DNA of 64,000 nt from Brachionus manjavacas (taxonomy: Eukaryota > Rotifera > Eurotatoria > Ploima > Brachionidae): the NCBI GenBank assembly GCA_019054805.1, contig JAHQIY010000011.1:625001-689000 (forward strand). The letters are read 5' to 3'. Made by a program: the position numbers and the translations under genes. Position 1 is the first letter of the stretch; the number at the start of each line of letters is the position of its first letter. The notes below the pieces were generated by a model, which was not told where the DNA came from, did not search any database, and saw only the letters and a list, made by a program, of their open reading frames with translations. Positions 23,081 to 34,431 of this stretch are shown here, piece by piece.

Positions 23081-23251
23081 CTATTTTCTTTTTGGTCTTT
23101 TATGAGTATTAGACCCGGTTGATTGATCTTTTGGTTTATTTTTTGAGCCAGCTGGTCTTCCTCTTTTTTTTGCAACTACAATAGGATCAATATTTTCTTC
23201 ATTATCTGATACTGTTACAACAAACCCATAGCTAGTTGATGTATCTGTCAT
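23081..23251 (-). CDS. Small AT-hook protein
   Basis: A 56-codon ORF from ATG to TAG: acidic N-terminus (VSDNEENIDP), an AT-hook (KKRGRPAGSKNK) and a basic end (HKRPKRK). AT-hooks bind the minor groove of AT-rich DNA. It lies 0.8 kb from another AT-hook frame (24082-24339, plus strand) that is joined to a SWIM-like finger, so both may be C-terminal pieces of MULE-type transposases. It could be a free small nuclear protein, a last exon or a relic. Confidence 0.45.
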   Translation of the reverse strand: MTDTSTSYGFVVTVSDNEENIDPIVVAKKRGRPAGSKNKPKDQSTGSNTHKRPKRK

Positions 23252-23469
23252 AGTTTAGTAAGTTAAATTTTTATTATAGGTAAGAAACTTATGCATGTAT
23301 CTTATATATAAAAATTTCTACTCAGCTTAATTTATCAATTAATTCAACATTGAAACCAAAATTCACTAATTAGTTAATGCTAAATTAATATATTGTCATT
23401 ACATATAATTTTATAGCATCGGTATTTTTATTTTATATCACAGGTATTATTTATTATATCAGATTGTGT

Positions 23470-23640
23470 CAATTTTCAGCTTTCATTTTTTTTAGCTTAT
23501 TTACTCTATTTTGATTCTTTTTTTTTTATCTAATTTTAATAATTTTAATTTTATTTTTATTTTATTTTTTTATTTTATTTTTAATTTATTTTGAAGGAGC
23601 TTTAGCTCGGTACAGAAAACAAATAAATAAATAAATAATA
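23470..23640 (+). mobile_element. LINE 3' UTR-only insertion
   Basis: Nearly the same sequence as 16096-16260 (TTTCATTTTTTTTAGCTTAT onward), ending in the hairpin block at 23591-23615 and an (AAAT)n tail. It contains no coding sequence, so reverse transcription stopped within the 3' UTR. It links the hairpin tail to the CR1/L2-like LINE at 15.5 kb. Confidence 0.7.
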
Positions 23641-23877
23641 TATCAATTTTATTTTTTAGTTTATATCATTTCCGTTAATTTTTATATCATTTTATTTTTT
23701 TAAGTCATTATTTTTTGTTAGTACAATTAAATTAAATAATGTCAAATATGATTGAGTTAGTAACTATTTTATTTCTTTGATAGCTAATTTGATCTAATTG
23801 AAATAAATATATATCTAAAAAAACTTTTTATTTCAAAAAATTAATTTAAGACCTTCTAAAGCTGATTCCGACAAGAT

Positions 23878-24339
23878 GAGTTTTTTGGTGTTATACATAA
23901 AGGAAATTATTGAGCTAGACAATACTCACAATTCAAAAAAATGTCTTTTATCGAAGAAATTCCAAACAACTTATGTGATTGCAGTCTGTTCTCGGCTAAG
24001 TAAGTTTTTATTCACCTAACAATCCTCTAAAACTTTTACTTAATTTTATTTTAAGAACTTTGTCATATTAAAGAATTAGCAATGAGCATTCCACTTGAAA
24101 GAAAGTGTCGTCCAGGTTGCCCTAAAGCTACAACCAATGTCTTAACTCGTCAGCTAAATGAATCTCAAAATGTAAATGATTTGGGTATCAGCGTATATAA
24201 AGAATCAGATTCGGACGATCCGCCTGTACAAGGACCAATATCAAAAAAAATTCGCCTTGAAGAGATAATAGGTACTCCAAAGCCCCAAGTTAAAAAAAAA
24301 CGCGGTAGACCAGTAGGATCAATAAAAAAAAAAAAATAA
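23878..24339 (+). pseudogene. MULE-type SWIM finger plus AT-hook fragment
   Basis: The upstream piece reads IPNNLCDCSLFSAK in one frame, then an intron-like gap (GTAAGT at 24000 to AAG at 24055) and LCHIKELAMSIPLERKCRPG. Together they form the C-x-C...C-x-H pattern of a SWIM zinc finger, typical near the C-terminus of MULE transposases. The frame across the junction does not match exactly; an A7 run at 23935-23941 shifts it. The rest is acidic and Ser rich and ends in an AT-hook (KKKRGRPVGSIKKKK). The catalytic domain is absent. Confidence 0.5.
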
Positions 24340-25285
24340 TATTATTTTTGTCTATGTTTAATTATTTTTGTTCTAATTTAATATAAATTGTATTTCTTTT
24401 TTTATTTATGTACCATTATTAATGTAATATAATTCAATAAAATTTAACATAACTAATAGAATTGTAAAAAAAGAAAGAATTCATTCCTAATATTAAAAAA
24501 AATAATTTTTTTATTACAAATTGAACAATTTAATTAAAAAAAAAAACACAGATGAATAGTTTTTTGTTTTGCTTCAATCACCCAGACAATAGAAAAATTG
24601 GTTGTGGACGGTAAAATTTGGCTTTCTTCTATAATTACTTGTCTCTCACTTGAATTGATATTCTTATTCTTAATCTTAATTCTTAATTGTACTTCTTTTG
24701 AAGAAATAAATGAATTTTAAATTAGCTTCACTTATTTTTCCAATTGTGTCAAAGTAAGATCGTTGTTAATTTAAATTTTGTTTTTGTTTGATATCAATTT
24801 TGACCATATTTCTTTAAAAGTTAATAGATTATTTAATTTTAACTGGAGTTAAATTCTGAATTTTTTGTACTTTTTTTAGATTTAATCAAGTGACATGATT
24901 CTTTGTAATTTCGATTATTTTAAAACAAGGATTTTCTGAAAAAAATTGGATCAGGAAAAATGGTTATTTTTTTTTATCATTTTATTAGGGGCATTTATCA
25001 GTCATATCAATAATTAAATTTTCATTTGAAAATAAATGAAATCGTCTTAACCCGAATCCCTAAACGAGGGCTCTAACCCGGACTCCGTTATATGACAATA
25101 AATTTTTTTTTATATGACGATTTAATCATTGATATAACAGCTAAACATTTATTTTTTTAATGACTTAAAAATGATTGTGCCAATCCTTTGAATGAAATTT
25201 TCATATATTATTTGCACTAATTTTTGGTTCAGTATTCTATTTAAGTTCTATACTTATTTGCCCTAAATTTTTAATTATTGGCATA
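24340..25285. other. Intergenic
   Basis: AT-rich. A short GC-richer patch at 25040-25090 includes CCCGAATCCCTAAACGAGGG without a gene. Nothing supported. Confidence 0.4.
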
Positions 25286-25608
25286 TGTGGGCTATCCCAA
25301 TAATTACTAAGTAGAAACTTATTACCCACACTTTAAGCACTCACTTACTTGATGATCAACTCCTGTTTAGATCATATTTACAGAATACGTGACTATGTTA
25401 TTGATTAACACGCCCCGCAATACTTCTAGAATCAGAATAGAATTCAATTCTAGAAGACTCATTATTTCTAACGAGATACAGATGTCAATGCTATATATAA
25501 GAAACGAACACTACCCTTTATAAGACGTGAAATGATGTTACATTATATTTATATTATATTATTGCAATAAACTATTAAACAACTATTCTTGTTATTCTTC
25601 CAGTAACA
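25286..25608 (+). mobile_element. Candidate solo LTR
   Basis: 323 bases starting TGTGGGCTATCCC and ending CCAGTAACA, with a TATA-like box (CTATATATAAG, about 25490) and an AATAAA poly(A) signal (about 25566) about 40 bases before the end. That spacing is usual for an LTR promoter and R region. No primer site or internal region follows, and I see no clear flanking duplication, so the ends may be off by a few bases. Confidence 0.45.
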
Positions 25609-26952
25609 AACTTAAAAAATAAATTTGAAAATGGAATTAAAAAAATATCAAAACGTTTTTTTTAGTAGAAATATTCAATAAATATTGAAGAGATTTTTAA
25701 TCTTTTATACTTAGTTTATTTTAAGAAGATAATTTTCTAAAAAAAGTCATAAAATCGTTAAAGTTTATTTAACTGAAAATTCTCAGTAGATGGAGTTTTT
25801 AAATTTTTTCAAAATTTTTAAATAACATTGCAAATTATTTTTGCCTTAGATTTTTACAATTTTTATTTTAATAATTCAAATAAATGAGAAAATTTCTCCA
25901 CAATAAAGGAATTGAAATTTTTTTAATAATTTGTTAGACGTGACAAAATCGCTTGCAAAAATGATTTCTAATAAAAAAAGTTGCCAAGTGGAGCATTGGC
26001 CGAATTTTAGAAATCTATTTATATTTTTCAAAAAAAAAGAATATTTTTTTGAAATAATCAAATTGGCGATCTAATTTTTTTTCATAATGAAAATTCTTAA
26101 AACGAAGCTAAAAAATACTGCAATATTTTCTTTCTTTTATTTTCATGTTTAGGTGAAGATGGTGATTCCATCTTGACGGAAGTAAATCAAAAATATTTCT
26201 TTTATTTAATAATTTGTTATTTTTTTTATTAATAAAGAAAAATTTCAGAGCAAATTTTTATTTTTGTTTTGTTCTTTGAGTAAACGGTATCTGCAAAGTT
26301 ACCATTTTTGAATGGCTTAACGACCTATTATATAAATATTCTGAAATTTATTTTGGGATAAATAATTTATTGTTAATAAATATTTTTGCAAAAAAATATT
26401 TCAAAAATCGATGTAATTTTTTTTAAATTTTGAAAATGTATAAAGATAATTTGTCTAAAAACAAATTTATATTTTTTGAGTTTTAAACCTTTTCACTGCA
26501 TATAATTTTCGACAGAAAAATTAAACATTTAAAAATTAAAAAATTTTCAAAAATCTTACTTCATAATATAAATTGAATTTCAATAATAAATAAAAATTTA
26601 AATTAGAAAATAATTAAGAGGCAAAAATTGCAGTTAAGTAATTATCATTTTATCTGCTTGAAAATATTCATTTGAATAATTAAAAAAAAAAGTTGAAATT
26701 AAAATTTTTTTTTTCAATTTAAACCAAGCTATTAAATTGAAAAAAATTACAAAATAAAAACTTTCAAATGATTAAAATAATCTCAATTTGTTTTGATCTT
26801 TAGAATAAATACTTGAGTTAAGTCTAAATGGCAAAATCCAAGATGACTAATACTCATCTAAAAACAAATTTAAAGAATACTAATGCCAATATTTACTATT
26901 TTTTTCTTTTGCTCAAATTATTTAAATTTAAAATTTTTAATTACTTCTAAAA
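25609..26952. other. Intergenic
   Basis: About 1.3 kb of low-complexity AT-rich DNA upstream of the tetraspanin. Small frames here are Lys/Phe/Asn rich without motifs. No promoter motif could be called. Confidence 0.4.
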
Positions 26953-27681
26953 ATGATAACCTCAAATAAAATCCATAGGATTCTACGCATTTTATTAATT
27001 ATAATTAATGTTATTTTTATACTATTAGGACTAGGCCTTATAACGACCACATGTGTGCTCAGATGGGGCAACATTATCAACATATCCTCGCTAGAAGAGA
27101 TTAAAGATATTCAAAATTTGAATTTAGTGCTAAACGGCATCCCAATCGCTCTAATTGTCTATGGCTTAGTGGTTTTTTTGGTCGGAGTTTTTGGGTTCTT
27201 CGCAGTTTGGACTAGCAATAGACTCTTGCTTATTATTCAGGAAATAATCGTGATTATAATATTTTTGATTCACATAGGTGCAATAATAGCTATTTTGGTG
27301 GCATGGCCTACCATCGAGTCTCAATTTCAAAAGGAATTAAACAAAACATTGGAAGATGTAAACAACAAAGTTGATATTTTTAATTTGTCCGAGCTGCTCA
27401 GTTTAGAAAAGCAGTGCAATTCTTTGCTTGAAGTGTCCAAACAATACGATTGTTGTGGCATTATGTCTCCAAATGATTTCAATTTTTTAATCAGGCTCAA
27501 GTGTTGCAAAGTTCCAACTCCAAAACAGGGATGTTTAGACCTTTTGATCAACAAGACGAAGGAATATTCTATAGGTTTAATTGTGGTACCTATGAGTGCT
27601 ATTTTTTTAATGGTTATTTTAAACATTATTTTGGTGCCTATTTTGATCCATCAATTGAGAAATAATATTAACAGCTTTTAG
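26953..27681 (+). CDS. Tetraspanin
   Basis: Single-exon, 242-residue four-pass membrane protein. TM1 about 12-34, TM2 about 62-85, TM3 about 91-118 and TM4 about 206-232, with short cytoplasmic ends. The large extracellular loop (119-205) has the signature CCG at 167-169 (YDCCGI) and the partner cysteines at 184-185 and 194, the usual set for two disulfides. Tetraspanins organise membrane microdomains and bind integrins and other receptors. The length and order match the family. Lack of introns is unusual for tetraspanins and could mean a retrocopy, though the frame is intact. Confidence 0.9.
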   Translation: MITSNKIHRILRILLIIINVIFILLGLGLITTTCVLRWGNIINISSLEEIKDIQNLNLVLNGIPIALIVYGLVVFLVGVFGFFAVWTSNRLLLIIQEIIVIIIFLIHIGAIIAILVAWPTIESQFQKELNKTLEDVNNKVDIFNLSELLSLEKQCNSLLEVSKQYDCCGIMSPNDFNFLIRLKCCKVPTPKQGCLDLLINKTKEYSIGLIVVPMSAIFLMVILNIILVPILIHQLRNNINSF

Positions 27682-29138
27682 ATAACTTTTTATTTTGGAT
27701 AAAAAATATGACGTAATTTTTTTTTTACTGATGCTAAAAGAATTTGTAAAATAAACGCTAATAAACTCTAAAAAAATTTTCAATTTTTTTCTTATAAATC
27801 TAGGTTGCTCTAAGGAATTCACTTGTGTTGGGTGTCAGCCAAAAATTTAGACCAACTTATTATTTATCTGTCATAAAACTCTTAAGTTTAAATAAGTTTA
27901 AATCATTCGAATATTTTTATTCAAGATTAAAGAGATCAATGTTTCAAAACTTAGTTTTTTTAGAGTTTGTTTCAAAATTTGAATTATTCAACTTGAATAG
28001 CTTGTTGCTAATTTTTTTTCAAATAATTATGTAATTAAAAAAATTAGATATTTTAAGATTTTAAATTTTTAAATATTATTAATATTTTATAATGAATGTA
28101 AATAAATGAAGTCTTTTTAGACATTGGCTATAGCCTCTTGATTAACCTTGAAATTAAATTGATCTTTTTTTATTTAAATTTTTGCAAATATCACCCTCAA
28201 ACTGTGGTATATTGCAATGATATTAATTTGATTAAACGTATGATAATATGTTATATTATTTTTTTGTTAGATAAATTTTTCATGAACAGATTTGGGCCAA
28301 ATTCAGATAACTTAAATCAAAAGAGTTTTTGGTTAAAACTAAAAATTTTAAAAATATTTAGCAGATTTACCTGATTTTGTGTAAAAAATGTTTTACTTAA
28401 AATTAACTTTTTTTAAGAAAATTTATCAAATTTTGCTTAATTTTTTGTCATATTATTTAAAAAAAAAAATTTGAAAATTTAAGTTTTTCAAGAAAAAGGA
28501 ATTTTTCAAAAAATTTTGGCATAATTTTAATATGAGTTTTTAATCAAATTTTTATTAAATTTAGAGATAATGAATTTTATTGATTAGAGAAAAATTTATT
28601 TAAACAAAATATTTTTAATATTTTCATTATAGAATATAAATTTTAATTAAAGCAAAAAAGCAGCACTGTTTTATTAATAAATAAAGCTATTTTTTTAGAT
28701 AAAGAAGAGCTTTAATAGAAAATTATTTCTCTTTTATCTTTATTAAAATTTCCAATTCGTAGATCAGAAATCTGTCAAAATTCTAATTAGTAACTTTTTT
28801 AATAAATTTAAGATAGGCTTGTATTTAAAAGATCAGTAAATATTTTGATCAGTAAATTTACCAGTATAATATATATATGATCAGTTTTTAATAAAAAATG
28901 AAAGTTAATAATTTTTTGATCAATATCCGGTTGATTAGTAAATAATAGTGTCGATCAGTATTTAATTGACATGATCGGTTTAAATTTGATTTATCGGTAA
29001 TTTACTAGAACTGATTAGTATTTAAATGAAAATGATATTTAAAGATAAGAAAAATTTATAATGCCAAAAATAAAATGTATGAATCATTCAAACATAACCA
29101 ATTTTGCAAATTAAAATTTTCAACATAAAAATTTTATT
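27682..29138. other. Intergenic with GATCAGTA-rich patch
   Basis: AT-rich, with several short frames without domains. At 28830-29025 variants of GATCAGTAAAT recur at least six times with irregular spacing. No gene seen. Confidence 0.4.
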
Positions 29139-29507
29139 ATGGCATCAAGTATTCCAGAGTATGTGTTGGATGATGAAGTTGAGATGGAAGTTGAAGAAGA
29201 TTGTCTTTCTCAACGAAGAGCAAAACGAAGTCACATTTGGATAATGGAGGAAAAGTACCCAAACAGGGAAGCAGCATTGACAAAAATAAACGAAGAAAGA
29301 ACGTGGAGCTACCATTATGAAAATAAAACTCAAGATGGAAAAAAGATTTATTATAGATGTAATAAAGCTAAATTGAGAGGTGCACAGTGTCCAGGTGGAG
29401 TTTACTTTTTGTTCGACAGCCGCAGTGACGATGTTATTACAACTTATTACATTATCCAGCTTTCGAAAGTTATTTACGTGAAAATTTCTTATAGATTAAA
29501 TTTTTAA
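29139..29507 (+). CDS. FLYWCH-like zinc finger exon (partial)
   Basis: Starts at ATG with an acidic leader, then a FLYWCH/WRKY-like finger module: REAALTKINEERTWSYHYEN, YYRCNKAKLRGAQCPGGVYF and FDSRSDDVITTYYI. The Trp, Tyr-Arg-Cys and Cys positions are present. The expected distal His-x-His is missing because the frame runs into non-homologous sequence after about residue 108, most likely an unrecognised intron or a truncation. Such modules occur in host DNA-binding proteins and at the N-terminus of MULE-like transposases. I cannot tell which this is. Confidence 0.5.
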   Translation: MASSIPEYVLDDEVEMEVEEDCLSQRRAKRSHIWIMEEKYPNREAALTKINEERTWSYHYENKTQDGKKIYYRCNKAKLRGAQCPGGVYFLFDSRSDDVITTYYIIQLSKVIYVKISYRLNF

Positions 29508-30961
29508 TATTCTTTTTTAATTTTTTAATTTAAATAAAGTCTAATGATATAAACCGATTTTTAAACTTTAGGGTTTTTAATTAACTCATAAATCTAAATT
29601 CAAAATTTTTCAATAAACGTAAATCTTATGAGAATTTTTTTAAATAAAAAAAAATACATTTTAATTTTTTGGTAGAAAATTTATTAAAAATTTTTTTATT
29701 TATTTCTTTAAAACTTTCAGAGAACATCAACAAATTTCTTCGGAAATTTTTTTTTGGGCGTTCGTCTACGCGGTTTTGTTCGCGTAAATAAAAATTTTTG
29801 GACCCATTGACGACCACTTGTATGGTTTCCAACACTAGTATTCACGCCAAATCCCTTAGACTAACATGCGTCCGTGAAAAAATTGCTTAAATTTGAAACT
29901 AAAAACGTCACTTACTTAAAGAGGCTGTTTCCTTTTTTTTTAATTTTTTCAATTAAATTATTTAAAATGGCATAAAATTTTTTTAGCACCAAAAATTAGT
30001 AAATTTTGTAAAAATCAATAAAAAAATCATAGAGTTTTCAAAATATTAAATGGAAAATTTATTTACCAATTTCAAATAAATCTTTTTTATATCATGTTTC
30101 AAAGTTTTTAGATATTTCTAATTAATTTAACTCCTTTCAGAACTTAAATTTTTTTTTAAAGTGATTTCTTACTAACCAACTATAAATAAAATATTTTTGA
30201 ATAGGAATTGGTGTCCCTTAGGGTTGAGTTTAGTTTTACACCCGTAGTTTGACGATAAAAAAATTTTAAAATAATTATTTAGATATTCTTTGAAGGGTTC
30301 ATATCCGACAGTTTATATTTTTAGGCTTATCAATTGGAAGATTTTAAGTTTAATACTTTAACTTTAGTTTAAAAAATACCATAATAACCAACACCTTAAA
30401 AGTTCATTTTTAAAGCCTTTGCAAAACTATGAATTTAATCTTTCTCTTTGGGAATTTTTTTCAAAAACCAAAAAATTTATGATTCAGAATTCATTGTTTG
30501 TGTTACACGAAAAAGTTTGAGTAAAAATTAATTATTTCCTTTTTTTTTTCAGTATAAATGATAAAGCTAAATATTTCAATTTCAATCAACATGTCATAAA
30601 AGACTTATTGATACTACATTTATTTAATTGTTAAGATAAAAATTAAAAAAAATTTAAATTGATTAAAATTGTCAATATCTGTAAACATCATCTAGAAAAA
30701 TTATTTGATTCATGATTTGAAATAATCTTCATAATCTAAATAAAAGAAATAGAATAAATTATAATAGTTTGTTTTTAAATCGTTAATTTTAAACATCAGT
30801 GCCATACCATCAATTATCGGAGAAAAAAAATTAATTTAAAATTAAAAATGATTTTAAATTCCAATTTAAAATAAGCGAATTTTTATCTACATTAAAATAT
30901 TCATTTACAATCTTAGACTTATAAAAATATTTTATAGAATCTTATTTTTGACAGTTTTAAA
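29508..30961. other. Intergenic
   Basis: AT-rich. 29740-29880 is a little richer in GC but has no convincing ORF. Nothing else supported. Confidence 0.4.
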
Positions 30962-33260
30962 ATGAAAATTAAATTTATTTTGATGATTTTTATGTGGTTT
31001 TATGGTCAACATTCGTATATGGCTAGCACCTTAAGAAAAAATATAAAAAATGAATGTGGGCTTTTCAACAAAATATACAGCTTTAAATTAAAATATTTTT
31101 ACATTGAAATACAGTTAAAAAATTTCATCACATTTACTGAGATAAAATTTAACTGTTTGCAAAAATTTTTCAATTACGGCAAAGTTATTATTTTTTATCC
31201 CAAGTTTCCTTTATTCTTAGATAATTCCCTTAATTTCAGCCTCGTTTCTCCAAAACATGGTTCAGTACACATTCAGTTTTCCAAATTAAAGGGTTTCATA
31301 AGTGACTTGAACATTTTCAATATTTTGGTTGACAACGGTGATTCTGTTCAAATAGTTTTCAGTTTATCTGACATAAAATTAAAGTATTCCAATACTCACA
31401 ATCAATCAAAAGATTCAATATCCATATTCAAAAAAATTGATAAAGTTTATTTCTTAAATGATTGTTCATTTTATTTAAACACAAGCCCATGGATGTTTTC
31501 TAAAAGTAAAATCAGCAATCTTTTTTTCAATGGAATAGTTGACACAATCTTGAAAAAAAATCTTCTAGGTTTCGGCAATGTGTCAGAAGATATTGATTCA
31601 ACAATAGATAACCTGAGTCTCAGGTTTTATCAAGTATCATTTGATGAACAATTATTAAATAAAAATATTTTTAAAAGTGTCAGTTTTATTTCAATAGATG
31701 GACGACTAAAAATGATTAGCAAAAACATTTTTCAAAATTTGAGCTTTTTAAAAGAAATTTATTTAAAAAAAAATTTTGATATCTACTATGTTAAAAGTGG
31801 TCTCAAATTTTTGACTAGCATTAAATCAAAAAATATCAATTTTCAAAATAATTTTACTGTCAAATTAAGAATATATTTTTACAGTTATCCTGATCAAGAT
31901 TTTTGTCTATTCAAAGATTTTCCAAGCAAGCGCTTTATTTTGCCAGTTCCCGAAGTCGATGAATTTAACTGTTCATGTTTATATCTATGGCTGATCAACC
32001 GATCCTACAGCGATCTGAATTTTGTCCGGAACACAGCCAAAAAATACTGTTTTTATTCTGAAAACCAAATTTGTGATTTTAAATCAATGTTGAACAAATG
32101 CAGTTCTAACAATTTCTATAAAATAAAATACAATTATGTGGATTTGTTTTATCAAACAGAATTGTTGTCGGTAATGCTATTTTTATTCACCCCTTTTTTC
32201 AGTGTATTCGGTCTGATAACCAATTTTTTAAGCATAGTCATTTTATCAAAGCTTATAAAATCAAAAAATGTCATTTGCCTAAGAGTCTACCAATGCATGT
32301 ATTTAAATAGTGTTTTTAATTTTATTTTTGCCTTAATCTACTCCTTCCATACCTTGAATATTTGCGCTTTTCTCAGCGGTGAATTTTGTTCAACAGTCAG
32401 TCGTTCTGTTTTCATTCAGTATTATGAAGTCTTTGTAGTTGATTTTATAGGTGGAATATTAAAAACCTTTTCAAATGTTTTGTCTTTATTTATTTCATTC
32501 GAAAGGTACAAAAATATAAATTCAAAATCAAGTATTTTATTGAGCAAGAAAAAATATGCCATAATGGCACTCTGTTTGATTGCTTGCTTTGGAGTTTTGT
32601 TCAATATAGACAAAGTGCTGACTAGTGAAATCAATTTTAATCCTTATGTGGAAAATTATGATGATTATCCTGAATTTCCATCAAGAAATACATTTAAGGG
32701 AATATTCGACCCCGAAGTAATTAGGCATTATAGGGCACTAATTTTAAAGCAAAGAAATCCTGTGTATTTTTCTGTTTTTAGTCTGAATATATTGATGAAT
32801 GATTTTGTTTTGGTTTTTTTGCTCATGATATTCGACTTGCTTTTAATGTTTAAGTTCAGATCAGATCTAGACAAAAAAACAATTGATAAAAAATGTTTTT
32901 GCGAATGATAAGTACAAACTGAAAAAGAACAATGGAACAACAATCAGAATGACAATTGTTATTTTAATCTATATCAGTTTGTTGCTTTTTTTTAGAAGTA
33001 TTGAACTTTTTTTTAACATCAAGGTTTTTTTTGACAATGTATTCGAGCGAAATTGTGATCACATTAATAAGATTTGTACTAATTATTATTTAACCGGAAA
33101 TTTTATTTATTTGATTTCATCAAGTTTGATGATATTTTTTTATATTCTTTTAAACAAAAATTTTAAAAATTGTCTTCTTTCCGTTTTTAATTTTAAACTA
33201 TTTTTTTTAGGATTTCAAAAAATGGATCACAGTTTATCTACGAAATACAATCAAAAGTGA
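30962..33260 (+). CDS. LRR-ectodomain 7TM receptor, member 2 (frame break)
   Basis: Close relative of the 20-kb receptor, with the same layout. It has a signal peptide, LRR-like ectodomain (NIFKSVSFISIDGRLKMIS), an LRRCT-like cap (FNCSCLYLWL) and TM1-TM5 in a first frame to 32908. TM6 and TM7 (ILIYISLLLFFRSIELFF; NYYLTGNFIYLISSSLMIFF) follow in a second frame from about 32883 to the stop at 33260. The E-R-Y triplet after TM3 (ISFERYKN) is kept. The break lies among A7 (32873-32879), A6 (32888-32893) and T5 runs and is the only lesion in 760 codons. A homopolymer error or a very recent pseudogene are both possible. Confidence 0.8.
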
Positions 33261-33390
33261 AATTATTTTAATTAAATAATTTTTCTTTTTAGCTAAAATT
33301 GGAATTAATTAAAAATTTAATAAAATTATTTTCTTAATCATTTTGTCATTTAAAATAACTCTTTTTTTTTCAAAAATACATTAACATAAC

Positions 33391-33945
33391 TTGGCAAAGA
33401 GCGCGTGAGGGACAAGGAATTCATAGTGGAAGGTGAGAATATCGGTGGAGGGAGCGAAGTAGGCGTCCATCTCTAATCTTTCCCTAGATTGATATGTGAG
33501 ATGCTCTGTCCTGAATCTGATAAGCATCGTACCAAGCGAGAATTCTGCCGTTCCGGTTGCACTGGAACTGGTGAAAGTAGTGGAGGAGGCTGTAGGAGAT
33601 CCCTCGCCTTTTTGGTCATTTTCCTGATCATTTTGTTCCTGAAGTTAGTTTTTGAGCTTTCTGGAATTTCATCGTACCTCCCGATTCCACAACAAAGAAA
33701 TATTTGCTCGTGTTGTTGTCCCAGAAAAAATTACAAAAGACTAGGTGATCGAACTCCCACTTTTGAATTTTTGAATTAAGATGATCAGTGGTGGGTGTAA
33801 GAATATTATTGACTAAATCCTTCCTGATCCCCGGTGACAGCCTTGATAGCTCCTTAAAACCGCATCCTGCTTTTTGAGCGGGTGCCGGACTTAGCTGTAG
33901 CTGTCTATTTGCTTCCGGTTTTAGGAGGCCTCCCTGAAAACCTTC
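33391..33945 (-). repeat. GC-richer dispersed repeat, copy A
   Basis: Much richer in GC than its surroundings. Its reverse complement matches 55049-55632 over most of its length, including GGATGCGGTTTTAAGGA and the end CGCGCTCTTTGCCAA. Coding-like frames exist on both strands (for example MDAYFAPSTDI on the minus strand), but none is intact. The family is unknown. Confidence 0.6.
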
Positions 33946-34361
33946 AGCAATTACAATTTTCTCTTCCTTTTAGTTTGTGTAAGGACTAGCTAGTCAAAGG
34001 ACTATAAAAAATAGAATCGAAAAATATTCAGTAAAATTAATATTAAAAAGTAATTTATTACTTTATAAAACTTTATATTTTAAAAGTAATTTTTTTTAAT
34101 ATTTTTTTGTTTATTTGTTTATGTTTTATTAAATTAATTTTTGATTAATTGATTTTATATTTTTTTGATCAAATTTGAAAAATTAATATCTTTTAAAAAA
34201 ATCCAATATATTGATGATTGGCTCCAATTCATCCATCTATTTTCCTTGATCAAAGACGAAGCTCAAATGCAAAAATTGTTAAGATTTTATCAATTAAGTC
34301 AAATTTTTATTCAAAAATTTTTTTTGAAATAAAGGTGATAATTCCAAATATCTTTTAAAAA

Positions 34362-34431
34362 TAGTAGTAGTAGTAGTAGTAGTAGTTTTGACTGTAGCTG
34401 GCTAGCCAGCGAGTGTGCTGATAAGGCACAC
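34362..34431 (-). repeat. LINE 3' terminus: two hairpins and (TAG)n tail
   Basis: GTGTGC-loop-GCACAC (34413-34431), then the perfect palindrome GCTGGCTAGCCAGC (34397-34410), then eight TAG units (34362-34386). The ORF2 stop lies at 34431-34433, so the first hairpin begins right at it. Tandem short-repeat tails are known for CR1/L2-type elements. Confidence 0.75.
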
